Position numbers and translations under genes: made by a program | In this document: positions 21,316 through 31,205 of the stretch, one piece after another | Layout: the number at the start of each line of letters is the position of its first letter | Numbering within the stretch: the stretch's first letter is position 1 | Notes under the pieces: generated by a model | What the model was told of the DNA's origin: nothing | Databases searched by the model: none | What the model saw: only the letters and a program-made list of their open reading frames with translations | Source of the DNA: Sideroxyarcus emersonii | GTDB taxonomy: Bacteria > Pseudomonadota > Gammaproteobacteria > Burkholderiales > Gallionellaceae | DNA length: 64,000 nt | NCBI RefSeq assembly: GCF_021654335.1 | Contig: NZ_AP023423.1 | Span: 1-64,000 of the forward strand | Direction of reading: 5' to 3'

Positions 21316-22755
21316 ATGCTGCGCAGAACAAAAATAGTAGCAACACTGGGGCCCGCTTCCAGCGACCAGAAGGTACTGGAACAAATGATCCGCGCGGGAG
21401 TGGATGTAGTACGGATGAACTTCTCCCACGGCTCGGCCCAGGATCACATGGATCGTGCCGAGAAGGTACGCGCCGCCGCCAGGGCCGCGGGACGTACCAT
21501 CGGCATCCTGGCAGACCTGCAAGGACCAAAGATCCGCGTGCGCAAATTCGAGAACGACAAGATCACCCTGAACAAGGGCGATAAGTTCATTCTCGATGCA
21601 TCGCTGGACGGCCTGGGCAACCAGGAACGGGTGGGACTGGATTACAAGGAACTCCCCAACGACGTGGATATCGGCACGGTATTGCTGCTCAACGACGGCA
21701 TGCTGGAATTCCATGTCACGGGAGTCAAAGGTACCGAGGTGCATTGCATCGTCGTCCGCGGCGGCGTCCTGTCCAACAACAAGGGCATCAACCGCAAGGG
21801 CGGTGGATTGACGGCTCCTGCGCTGACCGAAAAAGACAAGGAAGACATCAAGACGGCAGCGCTGATCAAGGCGGATTTCCTGGCCGTATCCTTCCCGCGT
21901 TCGGCGGACGACATGAAGCTGGCGCGCGAACTGATGCATGCCGCCGGGGGAAAGAGCCTGCTGGTAGCCAAGATCGAGCGTGCCGAGGCGATCCCGGTAC
22001 TCGGCTCCATCATCGACGCATCCGATGCCATCATGGTGGCGCGCGGCGATCTGGCGGTCGAGGTCGGCGATGCGGCGGTACCCGGCCTGCAAAAGAAGAT
22101 GATCAAGATGGCGCGCGCGAGGAACAAGCTCGTCATCACGGCCACGCAGATGATGGAATCCATGATCACCAATCCGATCCCCACGCGCGCCGAAGTGTCC
22201 GACGTGGCGAACGCGGTACTGGATGGAACCGATGCAGTGATGCTGTCGGCGGAAACGGCAGTGGGCGATTATCCGGTCGAGACCATCGAAGCCATGGCCC
22301 GCATCTGCCTCAACGCGGAAAAGGAGACCGAAGAAAGTGCGATGGATCGCCGCCTGGACCAGAGCAAGTTCACGCGCATCGACCAGTCGATCGCGATGTC
22401 TGCACTGTATGCGGCGTCCCACTTTAAGGTGAAGGCAATCGTTGCGTTGACGCAGTCCGGTTCGACGGCGTTGTGGATGTCGCGCGTCAGCGCCGGCGCG
22501 CCCATTTTCGCGATGACGCCGATGGGGGCGACCCTGAGCAAGGTCACCCTGTTCAGCGGTGTGCATCCGATCGCATTCAAGATCGAAACCCACGATCATT
22601 CCGTGATCCTGCGGCAGGCGGAAGACGAGCTGTCGCGCCTGGGCATGGTGGAAGATGGTGATTTGATCGTGATGACCGTTGGTGAGGCGTTAGGCAAGGC
22701 TGGCCACACCAATACCATGAAGATCGTGCGCGTGGGCGACCACCGCAAGAATTAA
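21316..22755 (+). CDS. pyk: Pyruvate kinase
   Basis: Pyruvate kinase converts phosphoenolpyruvate and ADP to pyruvate and ATP. The 479-residue protein has the N-terminal RRTKIVATLGPAS, MNFSHGSAQDH, the active-site block containing VARGDLAVEVG, and TQMMESMI followed by PTRAEVSDVANAVLDGTDAVML. A C-terminal regulatory domain is present (about 340-479). Its place inside a Calvin-cycle gene run is notable because pyruvate kinase drains carbon from the cycle's products toward pyruvate. A similar pgk-pyk-fba order is common in betaproteobacteria. Confidence 0.96.
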   Translation: MLRRTKIVATLGPASSDQKVLEQMIRAGVDVVRMNFSHGSAQDHMDRAEKVRAAARAAGRTIGILADLQGPKIRVRKFENDKITLNKGDKFILDASLDGLGNQERVGLDYKELPNDVDIGTVLLLNDGMLEFHVTGVKGTEVHCIVVRGGVLSNNKGINRKGGGLTAPALTEKDKEDIKTAALIKADFLAVSFPRSADDMKLARELMHAAGGKSLLVAKIERAEAIPVLGSIIDASDAIMVARGDLAVEVGDAAVPGLQKKMIKMARARNKLVITATQMMESMITNPIPTRAEVSDVANAVLDGTDAVMLSAETAVGDYPVETIEAMARICLNAEKETEESAMDRRLDQSKFTRIDQSIAMSALYAASHFKVKAIVALTQSGSTALWMSRVSAGAPIFAMTPMGATLSKVTLFSGVHPIAFKIETHDHSVILRQAEDELSRLGMVEDGDLIVMTVGEALGKAGHTNTMKIVRVGDHRKN

Positions 22756-22806
22756 GCAGGCATAAAAACACTGCAATCGTTTATGTAATTTATCTAGGAG
22801 AACAAA

Positions 22807-23871
22807 ATGGCACTCGTATCCTTACGTCAACTACTCGATCACGCGGCAGAAAACAGCTACGGCCTGCCCGCGTTCAACGTCAACAACCTGGAGCAGGTCA
22901 AGGCGATCATGGAAGCGGCCGACGAATGCAACAGCCCGGTGATCATGCAGGGCTCCGCAGGCGCCCGCAAATATGCCGGCGAACCGTTCTTGCGCCACCT
23001 GATCGAAGCGGCCGTGGAAATGTATCCGCATATCCCCGTCGTCATGCACCAGGACCACGGCGCCTCGCCCGCAGTCTGTATCAATGCCATCAAATCCGGC
23101 TTCTCCAGCGTGATGATGGACGGTTCGCTGATGACCGACGGCAAGACTCCGTCGACTTTCGATTACAACGTGAACGTCACCCGCCAGGTGGTGGAGATGT
23201 CCCACGCCGTCGGCGTTTCCGTCGAAGGTGAACTGGGTTGTCTGGGTTCCCTGGAATCCGGCCACGGCGAAAAGGAAGACGGCCATGGCGCTGAAGGCAA
23301 GCTGAGCCACGACCAGTTGCTGACCGACCCGAACGAGGCAGCTGCGTTCGTCAAGGCCACGCAAGTCGATGCCTTGGCCATCGCCATCGGCACTTCGCAT
23401 GGCGCCTACAAGTTCACCAAGCCGCCCACAGGCGAGACCCTGGCGATCAGCCGCATCAAGGAAATCCACGCGCGCATTCCCAATACCCATCTGGTGATGC
23501 ATGGTTCTTCTTCCGTGCCGCAGGAATGGCTGGAGATCATCAACAAGTTCGGCGGTGCGATGCCGCAGACTTATGGCGTGCCGGTTGCAGAGATCGTCGA
23601 AGGCATCAAGCATGGCGTGCGCAAGGTGAACATCGATACCGACCTGCGCATGGCATCGACCGGCGCCACCCGCCGCTTCTTGGCCGAGAATCCGAAGGAT
23701 TTCGACCCGCGCAAGTTCCTGGCCGAGACGACCAAGGCGATGAAGGCGATCTGCAAGGCACGCTACGAAGCGTTCGGTTCCGCCGGCCAGGCCGCCAAGA
23801 TCAAGCCGATCTCGCTGGATTCTATGGCTACTCGCTACAGCAAGGGTGAGCTCAACGCGATCATCAAGTAA
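22807..23871 (+). CDS. fba: Class II fructose-bisphosphate aldolase (CbbA-type)
   Basis: The zinc-dependent aldolase condenses triose phosphates to fructose-1,6-bisphosphate (and erythrose-4-phosphate with DHAP to sedoheptulose bisphosphate) in the Calvin cycle. The 354-residue protein has the class II metal-site segment [19 protein letters not shown], and the glycine-rich [10 protein letters not shown] region with [15 protein letters not shown]. Long inserts after EGELG ([14 protein letters not shown]) are typical of CbbA/Fba in autotrophs. AGGAG precedes the ATG. A strong terminator follows the gene. Confidence 0.96.
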   Translation: MALVSLRQLLDHAAENSYGLPAFNVNNLEQVKAIMEAADECNSPVIMQGSAGARKYAGEPFLRHLIEAAVEMYPHIPVVMHQDHGASPAVCINAIKSGFSSVMMDGSLMTDGKTPSTFDYNVNVTRQVVEMSHAVGVSVEGELGCLGSLESGHGEKEDGHGAEGKLSHDQLLTDPNEAAAFVKATQVDALAIAIGTSHGAYKFTKPPTGETLAISRIKEIHARIPNTHLVMHGSSSVPQEWLEIINKFGGAMPQTYGVPVAEIVEGIKHGVRKVNIDTDLRMASTGATRRFLAENPKDFDPRKFLAETTKAMKAICKARYEAFGSAGQAAKIKPISLDSMATRYSKGELNAIIK

Positions 23872-23894
23872 TCGCTGCAACTCGCTTCAAACAG

Positions 23895-23918
23895 AAAGCG
23901 GCCTCCGGGCCGCTTTTT
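23895..23918 (+). terminator. Rho-independent terminator after fba
   Basis: The 9-bp stem AAAGCGGCC / GGCCGCTTT with a TCCG loop runs into a T5 tract. It lies 24 bp after the fba stop and separates this transcript from the convergent cbbR. Confidence 0.88.
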
Positions 23919-23949
23919 GTTTGTCCAACGCATTCGGCGGAACCTGTCG

Positions 23950-24888
23950 TCAAGCTCCGCTGCGGGAAGCCCTGCTGGCAGCGGCAGGGTTGGCCAGCCG
24001 TTCCGCTTCGGCCAGCAGGAACTTCAGGAATGCATTCGCCGCGGTGGACAAGCGCTTGTTCCTGCGCTGCACGATATGCCAGTTGCGCACAATGGGAAAG
24101 CCGTCGACATCGAGGATGCACAATCGATGGGTTTCCAGCTCCAGCTCGATTGCAGGGCGGGAAATGATGCCGATGCCGATGCGGGCATGGACGGATTGCT
24201 TGATGGCTTCATTGGTATCCATTTCCATATGTGCAGGCAACGGCAGGCGATGGCTGGCGAAGAAGCGCTCGACCACGCCGCGGGTACCGGAGCCGATCTC
24301 GCGCAACAGAAAAGTCTCACTCGACAGCTGGCGTGGCTGGATCCTTGTTTGCGTCGCCAGCGGATGATCCGGCGCGGCGATGACCACAAGCGGGTTCTGC
24401 ATGAATGCCTGCGACACCATGTCCGTCCCCTCCGGCGGTTGTCCCATGATGGCCAGGTCGGCGACGTTATCGGACAGCTGTTTGAGTACGGCGTCGCGAT
24501 TGGCCACGGAAAGACTGACGTTGATGCTGGGGTGGAGCTGGATGAATTTGGCGAGCAACTGCGGCATGAAATAGTTGGCTGTGCTGACTACGGAGATATT
24601 CAGGTGACCATGCTCCAGCCCTTTCATTTCGGCAAACACGGATTCCATGTCCTGCATCGTCTGCAATATGGAGCGGGCATGGTGCAGCAACTCCCGTCCA
24701 GCCTCAGTAAGAAACAGCTTCTTGCCGACCTGGTCGAACAAGGGCAGGCCGATTGCATGCTCGGTTTGCTTGATCTGCATCGATACTGCCGGCTGTGACA
24801 GATACAGTTCGGCCGCGGCCCGCGAATGGTTCAGATGGCGGGCGACGCATTCGAAAACCTGCAATTGGCGCAAAGAAATAGGCAGCAT
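23950..24888 (-). CDS. cbbR: LysR-type regulator CbbR
   Basis: This 312-residue LysR-family regulator has an N-terminal winged helix-turn-helix (SRAAAELYLSQPAVSMQIKQ, about 20-40) and a substrate-binding domain. It is divergent from cbbM with a 128-bp intergenic region that contains a perfect inverted repeat, the classical arrangement of CbbR, which activates the RuBisCO operon in response to metabolites such as RuBP, PEP or NADPH. The assignment as CbbR rests on position plus family resemblance. The start MLPISLRQLQVFECVA is typical of the family. Confidence 0.92.
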   Translation of the reverse strand: MLPISLRQLQVFECVARHLNHSRAAAELYLSQPAVSMQIKQTEHAIGLPLFDQVGKKLFLTEAGRELLHHARSILQTMQDMESVFAEMKGLEHGHLNISVVSTANYFMPQLLAKFIQLHPSINVSLSVANRDAVLKQLSDNVADLAIMGQPPEGTDMVSQAFMQNPLVVIAAPDHPLATQTRIQPRQLSSETFLLREIGSGTRGVVERFFASHRLPLPAHMEMDTNEAIKQSVHARIGIGIISRPAIELELETHRLCILDVDGFPIVRNWHIVQRRNKRLSTAANAFLKFLLAEAERLANPAAASRASRSGA

Positions 24889-24899
24889 GGGAGATTTAT

Positions 24900-24920
24900 A
24901 CCATAAGCTTTACTTATGGT
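24900..24920. promoter_or_regulatory. Probable CbbR operator in the cbbR-cbbM divergent region
   Basis: A perfect 8-bp inverted repeat ACCATAAG / CTTATGGT with a 5-base spacer lies 11 bp upstream of the cbbR start. A second, weaker pair CATAAA...TTTATG (about 24923-24950) lies nearer cbbM, resembling the paired recognition and activation sites of LysR regulators. Near cbbM there is also TTGACT (24935-24940) and TATAGT (24962-24967) at a 21-base spacing, longer than ideal, as expected for an activator-dependent promoter. Confidence 0.65.
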
Positions 24921-25016
24921 TCACATAAAAACAATTGACTGTTATTTATGATTCTCGGCGGTATAGTTCGCTCCGCAGTTTCAGAGAACGAATTCAATAC
25001 CAACGAGGAGAAGTAA

Positions 25017-26396
25017 ATGGATCAGTCCAATCGTTATTCCAACCTTGATCTCAAGGAAGCAGACCTGATCAAGGGTGGCAAGCACATCCTGGTCGCCTAC
25101 AAGATGAAGCCCAAGGACGGGCACGGATATCTGGAAGCGGCAGCGCACTTTGCCGCCGAGTCCTCCACCGGAACCAACGTGGAAGTTTCCACCACCGACG
25201 ATTTCACCAAGGGCGTTGACGCGCTGGTGTACTACATCGACGAAGCCACCGAAGATATGCGCATCGCCTATCCGCTGGAACTGTTCGACCGCAACGTCAC
25301 CGATGGCCGCTTCATGCTGGTCTCGTTCCTGACGCTGGCGATTGGCAACAACCAGGGCATGGGCGACATCGAGCATGCCAAGATGATCGACTTCTATATG
25401 CCAGAGCGCGCAATCCAGATGTTCGACGGTCCTGCCACCGACATCTCCAACCTGTGGCGTATCCTGGGTCGTCCGATCAAGGACGGCGGCTACATCTCCG
25501 GCACCATCATCAAGCCGAAGCTGGGCCTGCGTCCCGAGCCGTTCGCCAAGGCTGCCTACCAGTTCTGGCTGGGTGGCGATTTCATCAAGAACGACGAGCC
25601 GCAAGGCAACCAGACTTTCTGCCCGCTGAAGAAAGTACTGCCGCTGGTATACGACGCACTCAAGCGTGCCCAGGACGAAACCGGCCAGGCCAAGCTGTTC
25701 TCGATGAACATCACCGCCGACGACCACTATGAAATGTGCGCTCGCGCAGACTACGCGCTGGAAGTGTTCGGTCCGGATGCGGACAAGCTGGCTTTCCTGG
25801 TCGACGGTTACGTCGGCGGCCCCGGCATGGTGACCACCGCTCGCCGCCAGTACCCCGGCCAATACCTGCACTATCACCGCGCCGGCCACGGCGCCGTGAC
25901 CTCGCCTTCGGCCAAGCGCGGCTACACCGCCTTTGTGCTGGCGAAGATGAGCCGTCTGCAAGGTGCATCCGGCATCCACGTCGGCACCATGGGTTACGGC
26001 AAGATGGAAGGCGAGGGCGACGACCGCAACATCGCCTACATGATCGAGCGCGACGAGTGCCAAGGCCCAGTCTACTTCCAGAAGTGGTATGGCATGAAGC
26101 CGACCACGCCGATCATCTCCGGCGGCATGAACGCGCTGCGCCTGCCAGGCTTCTTCCAGAACCTGGGCCACGGCAACGTGATCAACACGGCCGGCGGCGG
26201 TTCCTACGGCCACATCGACAGCCCCGCAGCGGGTGCGATCTCCCTGCGCCAGGCTTACGAGTGCTGGAAATCGGGCGCCGATCCGATCCAGTACGCGAAG
26301 CAGCACAAGGAATTCGCCCGTGCGTTCGAGTCTTTCCCCAAAGATGCGGACAAGCTGTATCCGGGCTGGCGCGAAAAGCTGGGCGTACACAAGTAA
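25017..26396 (+). CDS. cbbM: Form II RuBisCO large subunit
   Basis: Form II ribulose-1,5-bisphosphate carboxylase fixes CO2 without small subunits. The 459-residue protein closely resembles Rhodospirillum rubrum CbbM (466). The catalytic KPKLG lysines are at 166 and 168, and the carbamylated lysine is K191 in GGDFIKNDE with metal ligands D193 and E194. Loop-6 region [12 protein letters not shown] and the phosphate-binding [11 protein letters not shown] are intact. The form II enzyme has low CO2/O2 specificity and suits high-CO2, low-O2 settings. AGGAG precedes the ATG. No cbbL/cbbS occurs in the window. cbbQ and cbbO follow after a terminator. Confidence 0.98.
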   Translation: MDQSNRYSNLDLKEADLIKGGKHILVAYKMKPKDGHGYLEAAAHFAAESSTGTNVEVSTTDDFTKGVDALVYYIDEATEDMRIAYPLELFDRNVTDGRFMLVSFLTLAIGNNQGMGDIEHAKMIDFYMPERAIQMFDGPATDISNLWRILGRPIKDGGYISGTIIKPKLGLRPEPFAKAAYQFWLGGDFIKNDEPQGNQTFCPLKKVLPLVYDALKRAQDETGQAKLFSMNITADDHYEMCARADYALEVFGPDADKLAFLVDGYVGGPGMVTTARRQYPGQYLHYHRAGHGAVTSPSAKRGYTAFVLAKMSRLQGASGIHVGTMGYGKMEGEGDDRNIAYMIERDECQGPVYFQKWYGMKPTTPIISGGMNALRLPGFFQNLGHGNVINTAGGGSYGHIDSPAAGAISLRQAYECWKSGADPIQYAKQHKEFARAFESFPKDADKLYPGWREKLGVHK

Positions 26397-26421
26397 GCTC
26401 GGCAGGAAAGCAGCAAAAATG

Positions 26422-26449
26422 CGCCCCCACACGATGGGGGCGTTTTTTT
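26422..26449 (+). terminator. Rho-independent terminator between cbbM and cbbQ
   Basis: The 8-bp stem CGCCCCCA / TGGGGGCG with a 5-base loop is followed by seven T. It begins 25 bp after the cbbM stop, 55 bp before cbbQ. Readthrough past it would give cbbQO at lower level than cbbM. Confidence 0.92.
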
Positions 26450-26504
26450 CCAGAACCCGATCCCGTGCAGACTGAACGGAATAGGGCCGAACAAAGGAGT
26501 CGCA

Positions 26505-27308
26505 ATGGATAACAAGGAACAGTACAAAGTCCGCAAGGAACCGTTCTACCAGGCACAGCGCAACGAAGTCGCGCTGTATGAAGCCGCGTATGCCGCGCGC
26601 CTGCCGGTGATGGTGAAAGGCCCGACGGGTTGCGGCAAATCGCGCTTCATCGAATACATGGCGTGGAAGCTGAACAAGCCGCTGATCACCGTGGCTTGCA
26701 ACGAGGATATGACCGCAAGCGACCTGGTGGGGAGATACCTGCTCGATGCCGGCGGAACGCGCTGGCTGGACGGTCCGTTGACCACCGCAGCGCGCATCGG
26801 CGCGATCTGCTACCTGGACGAAGTGGTCGAGGCACGCCAGGACACCACGGTGGTAATCCATCCGCTGACTGACCACCGCCGCACCCTGCCGCTGGACAAG
26901 AAGGGCGAACTGATCGAAGCGCACCCCGATTTCCAGCTGGTGATCTCCTACAACCCGGGCTACCAGAGCCTGATGAAGGACCTGAAGCAATCGACCAAGC
27001 AGCGTTTCACGGCCTTCGAGTTCGATTATCCGGAGGCGAGTGTCGAAGCCGGCATATTGAGCAAGGAGGCGGATATCGATCCGGCGCTGGCCACACGACT
27101 GGTGAAGATCGGCCAGGCCGCGCGCAACCTCAAGGGACATGGTCTGGACGAGGGCATCTCCACACGCCTGCTGGTATATGCGGCCACCCTGATCAAGGGC
27201 GGCGTCGAGGCCAAGGATGCGTGCCGCATGGCACTGGTGCGCCCGATCACCGACGATGCGGATATCCGCGACACGCTGGACCACGCCATCGACACCGTCT
27301 TTGCCTGA
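26505..27308 (+). CDS. cbbQ: RuBisCO activase CbbQ (MoxR AAA+ ATPase)
   Basis: CbbQ is the AAA+ subunit of the CbbQO activase that removes inhibitory sugar phosphates from RuBisCO. The 267-residue protein has Walker A GPTGCGKS at 39-46 and Walker B AICYLDEV near 103-110, a sensor segment VISYNPGYQ and arginine-rich C-terminal helices. Length is typical. It is immediately followed by cbbO (4-bp gap), its functional partner. This is the CbbQ2/CbbO2-type pairing seen with form II enzymes, inferred from linkage to cbbM. Confidence 0.95.
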   Translation: MDNKEQYKVRKEPFYQAQRNEVALYEAAYAARLPVMVKGPTGCGKSRFIEYMAWKLNKPLITVACNEDMTASDLVGRYLLDAGGTRWLDGPLTTAARIGAICYLDEVVEARQDTTVVIHPLTDHRRTLPLDKKGELIEAHPDFQLVISYNPGYQSLMKDLKQSTKQRFTAFEFDYPEASVEAGILSKEADIDPALATRLVKIGQAARNLKGHGLDEGISTRLLVYAATLIKGGVEAKDACRMALVRPITDDADIRDTLDHAIDTVFA

Positions 27309-27312
27309 TGCC

Positions 27313-29577
27313 ATGAGCGTGCAAGCGACCGAAATAGCGGAAGAGTTGCAGCCCTACTGGAAGGAGCTCGCCTGCGGATTTCCGCGGGTGGCGGAAGTGT
27401 TTGCCGACCACATGCAGGCAGCCCTGGCGACCCTCTCCGGCTCAGGCATAACCGCCTATATCGAACAGGCACGCTTTCTCGGCAGGATGGGGCGCGGCGC
27501 GGAACCGATCCTGATCTTTCTTGAAGAGTGGCCCGAAATAGCGGCCATCGTCGGGGAAGAGGCTTTGCCCGACATCATCACGTTCATCCGCAAGATGTGG
27601 AAATCGCCGAACGGCACGGCCATCGTGCCGTTCCTGCAATCGCTGCCCGCGACCGCACGGCGTTTGCAGACGCGGGAGCTGCTGGCCGAATACCTTGCGA
27701 TCGCGCTGGACCTGATGGAGCGCACCACCGGATCGGTGCACGGCATCCACCAGACCTTTCCCAGCCCCGGCCTGCCGGAGCTGTTCAAGCAGGCCCCGGC
27801 ATTGCTGGCACAACTGTCGCTGGCTGGCCTCAGGAACTGGGTGGATTACGGCATCCGCTATTACGAAGATCATCCCGAGCGGCAGAAAGACTATTTCAGC
27901 CTGCAATCGGCCGACAGCCGCGCAGTGCTGCAACGCGAGCGGCACGGCACGCTGCTGGTGGATAACGAACGCAAACTGAGCCTGTACCTGCGCGGGTTGT
28001 GGCAGGACGACGACATGCTGATCCCCTATTCCAGCATGTACGACGAGTTGCGCAAGCCCGTTCCCTACTACGACAAACTGGGCATCCGACTGCCCGATGT
28101 GTACGACGATGTGCCGGGCGTCACCGGGCTGGATCGTTACCGTGCCACGCTGGCCCACATCGCAGGGCACCGGCGCTGGACCACCGCCATCATTGCGGAC
28201 AACCTGAGCCCGTTCCAGCGCATGGCGGCTGAATTCCTCGAAGACAGCCGGGTGGAATACCTGGCGATGCGCGAATTTCCGGGCTTGCGCCGCATCTTCA
28301 AGGCCTTGCACCCGGTTCCCCAGGAACAGGCGTGCGACGCGGAAAAGGAATCGACGGTGCGTCACCGCTTGGCGATGCTGTCGCGGGCCATCCTCGATCC
28401 GCAACACGCATACCGGAATGCCGCCACCATCGAATTTGTGCAGCGCTTCCATGCGCTGCTGGAAGGCGGCGAGTCGTCCACCCAGGAAATGGCCAACCTT
28501 GGGGTTTCCTTCATCGCGAAGACGCGCCTGAAAAGCGATAACTTCGCCAACACGCATTTCAAGGACACGGTGATCGATTACCGCGACGACAACCGCCAGA
28601 TGTGGAAATTCATCGAGGAAGGCGACGAGGAAGAGGCCTTCGACGAGCCGCGCAAGGTCGAGCCTGGCGAAGAACTCAAAGGCCTGCCGCCGCGCCACTA
28701 CCACGAATGGGACTACCATAATCAGAGCTATCGTCCCGACTGGGTCAGCGTCTATGAGGGATTGCATCCGCAAGGGAATCCCGCAGACATCGATCGCCTG
28801 CTCGAAAAGCACGCAGGGTTGGCCAAGCGCCTGAAGAAGATGCTCGACCTGCTGAAACCGCAGGACAAGGTGCGCATCCGCTACCAGGAAGAAGGCAGCG
28901 AGCTCGACCTGGATGTGGCGATCCGCTCGCTCATCGACTACAAGAGCGGCGCGCAGCCCGATCCGCGCATCAACATGAGCCACCGTAACGACGGGCGCAG
29001 CATCGCGGTGATGCTGTTGCTCGATCTGTCGGAATCGCTGAACGAGCAAGCAGCGGGCAGCGACCAGACGATCCTGGAATTGAGCCAGGAGGCGGTGTCG
29101 TTGCTGGGCTGGGCGGTGGAAAAGCTCGGAGACCCGTTCGCCATTGCCGGCTTCCATTCCAATACGCGGCACGACGTGCGCTTCCTGCACATTAAGGGCT
29201 ACAGCGAGAAGTGGGACGACACGGTGAAGAGCCGCCTGGCGGCAATGGAGGCAAGCTATTCCACGCGCATGGGCGCAGCGATGCGGCACGCCGCGCATTA
29301 CCTCGAAAAGCAGCAGGCGGACAAGAAACTCATGCTGATCCTCACCGATGGCCAGCCCGCGGACGTGGATAGCAAGGACGGCGAGCTGCTGATCGCCGAT
29401 ACCCGACAAGCTGTCAAGGAATTGGACCAGCAGGGAATTTACAGCTACTGCATCAATCTTGACCCCAAAGCCGATGAATATGTGGCGGATATCTTCGGCA
29501 GGCAATACACCATCATCGACAAGGTGGCGCAGCTGCCGGAGAAATTGCCGGAGCTGTTCATTTCCTTGACCAAATAG
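27313..29577 (+). CDS. cbbO: RuBisCO activase adaptor CbbO (vWA domain)
   Basis: CbbO is the adaptor that bridges the CbbQ hexamer to RuBisCO. The 754-residue protein has a long alpha-helical N-terminal region and a C-terminal von Willebrand A domain with the MIDAS motif DLSES (about 571-575), plus downstream FHSNTRHDVRF and ILTDGQPADVDSKDG. The start MSVQATEIAEELQPYW lies 4 bp after cbbQ; a longer frame from 27217 overlaps cbbQ and is rejected. An internal acidic segment (EEGDEEEAFDEPRKVEPGEE) separates the two parts. fbp follows 67 bp downstream. Confidence 0.95.
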   Translation: MSVQATEIAEELQPYWKELACGFPRVAEVFADHMQAALATLSGSGITAYIEQARFLGRMGRGAEPILIFLEEWPEIAAIVGEEALPDIITFIRKMWKSPNGTAIVPFLQSLPATARRLQTRELLAEYLAIALDLMERTTGSVHGIHQTFPSPGLPELFKQAPALLAQLSLAGLRNWVDYGIRYYEDHPERQKDYFSLQSADSRAVLQRERHGTLLVDNERKLSLYLRGLWQDDDMLIPYSSMYDELRKPVPYYDKLGIRLPDVYDDVPGVTGLDRYRATLAHIAGHRRWTTAIIADNLSPFQRMAAEFLEDSRVEYLAMREFPGLRRIFKALHPVPQEQACDAEKESTVRHRLAMLSRAILDPQHAYRNAATIEFVQRFHALLEGGESSTQEMANLGVSFIAKTRLKSDNFANTHFKDTVIDYRDDNRQMWKFIEEGDEEEAFDEPRKVEPGEELKGLPPRHYHEWDYHNQSYRPDWVSVYEGLHPQGNPADIDRLLEKHAGLAKRLKKMLDLLKPQDKVRIRYQEEGSELDLDVAIRSLIDYKSGAQPDPRINMSHRNDGRSIAVMLLLDLSESLNEQAAGSDQTILELSQEAVSLLGWAVEKLGDPFAIAGFHSNTRHDVRFLHIKGYSEKWDDTVKSRLAAMEASYSTRMGAAMRHAAHYLEKQQADKKLMLILTDGQPADVDSKDGELLIADTRQAVKELDQQGIYSYCINLDPKADEYVADIFGRQYTIIDKVAQLPEKLPELFISLTK

Positions 29578-29644
29578 CCGTAGAGCGCGCTGCGCAAAAC
29601 CTGTAAAATCGGCAAGTTGAAAATTCAATCAGAGGAGAGCAGTA

Positions 29645-30646
29645 ATGAGCAAGAGTTTGATCCAGTTCATCATCGAAGAACAGCGCCAGATACCCAATGC
29701 CAGCGGCGATTTCACCGGACTGCTGAGCGACGTGATTTCCGCCTGCAAGCAGATCGCGCATGACGTGAACAAGGGCGCGCTGATCGGCGTGCTGGGTAGC
29801 GCGGGCAGCGAGAACGTGCAAGGCGAGACGCAGAAGAAACTGGACGTTATCACCAACGAAGTGTTCATCAAGGCCAACGAGTGGAGCGGCCACCTGGCTG
29901 CGATGGCGTCGGAAGAGATGGACGATATCTACCCGATCCCGGCCAAGTATCCCAAGGGCAAGTACCTGATCACCTTCGACCCGCTGGACGGTTCCTCCAA
30001 CATCGACGTGAACATCTCCGTCGGCACCATCTTCTCCATCCTGCGTTGCCCGGAAGGCGTGACCAACCCGACCGCAGCCGATTTCATGCAGCCGGGCACC
30101 AAGCAGATCTGCGCCGGTTATGCGCTGTATGGCCCGAATACCATGATCGTGCTGACCACCGGCCACGGCGTGAACGGCTTCACGCTGGACCGCGATGTGG
30201 GCGATTTCTTCCTGACCCACCCGAACATGACCATCCCGGCCGATACGGCGGAGTTCGCCATCAACATGTCCAACCAGCGTTTCTGGGAAAAGCCGGTGCA
30301 GCGCTACGTCGAGGAGTGCGTGAAGGGCAAGGACGGCGGCCGCGAGAAGAACTTCAACATGCGCTGGGTTGCCTCCATGGTTGCGGAAGTGCACCGCATT
30401 CTGACCCGCGGCGGCATCTTCATGTATCCGTTCGATACCAAGGATCCGACCAAGCCCGGCAAGCTGCGCCTGATGTACGAAGCCAACCCGATGTCGTTCA
30501 TCGTCGAGCAGGCAGGCGGCGCCAGCTCTACCGGCCGCCAGCGCATCATGGAAATCCAGCCGACCGGCCTGCACCAGCGCGTGCCGGTGATCCTGGGTTC
30601 GAAGAACGAAGTCGAACGCGTGGTGGGCTACCACAAGGGCATGTAA
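29645..30646 (+). CDS. fbp: Fructose-1,6-bisphosphatase, class I
   Basis: FBPase removes the 1-phosphate of fructose bisphosphate in carbon fixation and gluconeogenesis; in many autotrophs the same type also acts on sedoheptulose bisphosphate. The 333-residue class I enzyme has the metal-binding core [17 protein letters not shown] and the GMPMIFI-like segments [13 protein letters not shown] and [21 protein letters not shown] precedes the ATG. Position directly after cbbQO marks it as part of the CO2-fixation gene set. Confidence 0.97.
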   Translation: MSKSLIQFIIEEQRQIPNASGDFTGLLSDVISACKQIAHDVNKGALIGVLGSAGSENVQGETQKKLDVITNEVFIKANEWSGHLAAMASEEMDDIYPIPAKYPKGKYLITFDPLDGSSNIDVNISVGTIFSILRCPEGVTNPTAADFMQPGTKQICAGYALYGPNTMIVLTTGHGVNGFTLDRDVGDFFLTHPNMTIPADTAEFAINMSNQRFWEKPVQRYVEECVKGKDGGREKNFNMRWVASMVAEVHRILTRGGIFMYPFDTKDPTKPGKLRLMYEANPMSFIVEQAGGASSTGRQRIMEIQPTGLHQRVPVILGSKNEVERVVGYHKGM

Positions 30647-30705
30647 ATGCCGGGCGGCGCCACCGGCAACGGATATGGCGCCGCTGCTGCGCGAGCAAAG
30701 GAAAT

Positions 30706-31203
30706 ATGATGGGCAAACCCCTGGTTTCGATTGTGATGGGCAGTGCGAATGACTGGGAAATCATGCAGCAGGCCGCACGCGCATTGCAGGACTTTGGCGT
30801 GGCTTTCGATGCGCGCGTGATCTCGGCGCATCGCTCGCCCGATCTGCTGTTCGACTACATCAAGGACATGAGCGCGCAAGGCGTGCAATGCTTCATCGCC
30901 GGCGCCGGCGGTGCGGCACACCTGGCCGGCGTGATCGCCGGCAAGACCACGCTGCCGGTGCTGGGCGTGCCCATTCCTTCGAAATACCTGAAAGGGATGG
31001 ACTCGCTGTTGTCCATCGTACAGATGCCGAAAGGGATACCGGTCGCCACCTTCGCCATCGGCGAAGCGGGCGCGGCGAACGCCGGATTGTTCGCTGTCTC
31101 CATGCTGGCAGCGCAAGACGGACAGATCGCGCAGAAACTGGCCGACTATCGCAAGAAGCAAGCCGAACAGATCGCCGCAACCACATTACCTACGTTGAGC
31201 TGA
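30706..31203 (+). CDS. purE: N5-CAIR mutase PurE
   Basis: PurE moves the carboxyl group in N5-CAIR to form CAIR in purine synthesis. The 165-residue protein has the class I signature: [44 protein letters not shown] and [17 protein letters not shown]. The start could be either of two adjacent ATGs (30706 or 30709). It lies 59 bp after fbp and 2 bp before purC. Class I PurE needs PurK to supply N5-CAIR, but purK is not next to it and is absent from the window. Confidence 0.95.
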   Translation: MMGKPLVSIVMGSANDWEIMQQAARALQDFGVAFDARVISAHRSPDLLFDYIKDMSAQGVQCFIAGAGGAAHLAGVIAGKTTLPVLGVPIPSKYLKGMDSLLSIVQMPKGIPVATFAIGEAGAANAGLFAVSMLAAQDGQIAQKLADYRKKQAEQIAATTLPTLS

Positions 31204-31205
31204 AA

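Noticed and set aside
24981-27314. 777-residue open frame antisense to cbbM and cbbQ
   Set aside because: Shadow frame of two certain genes.
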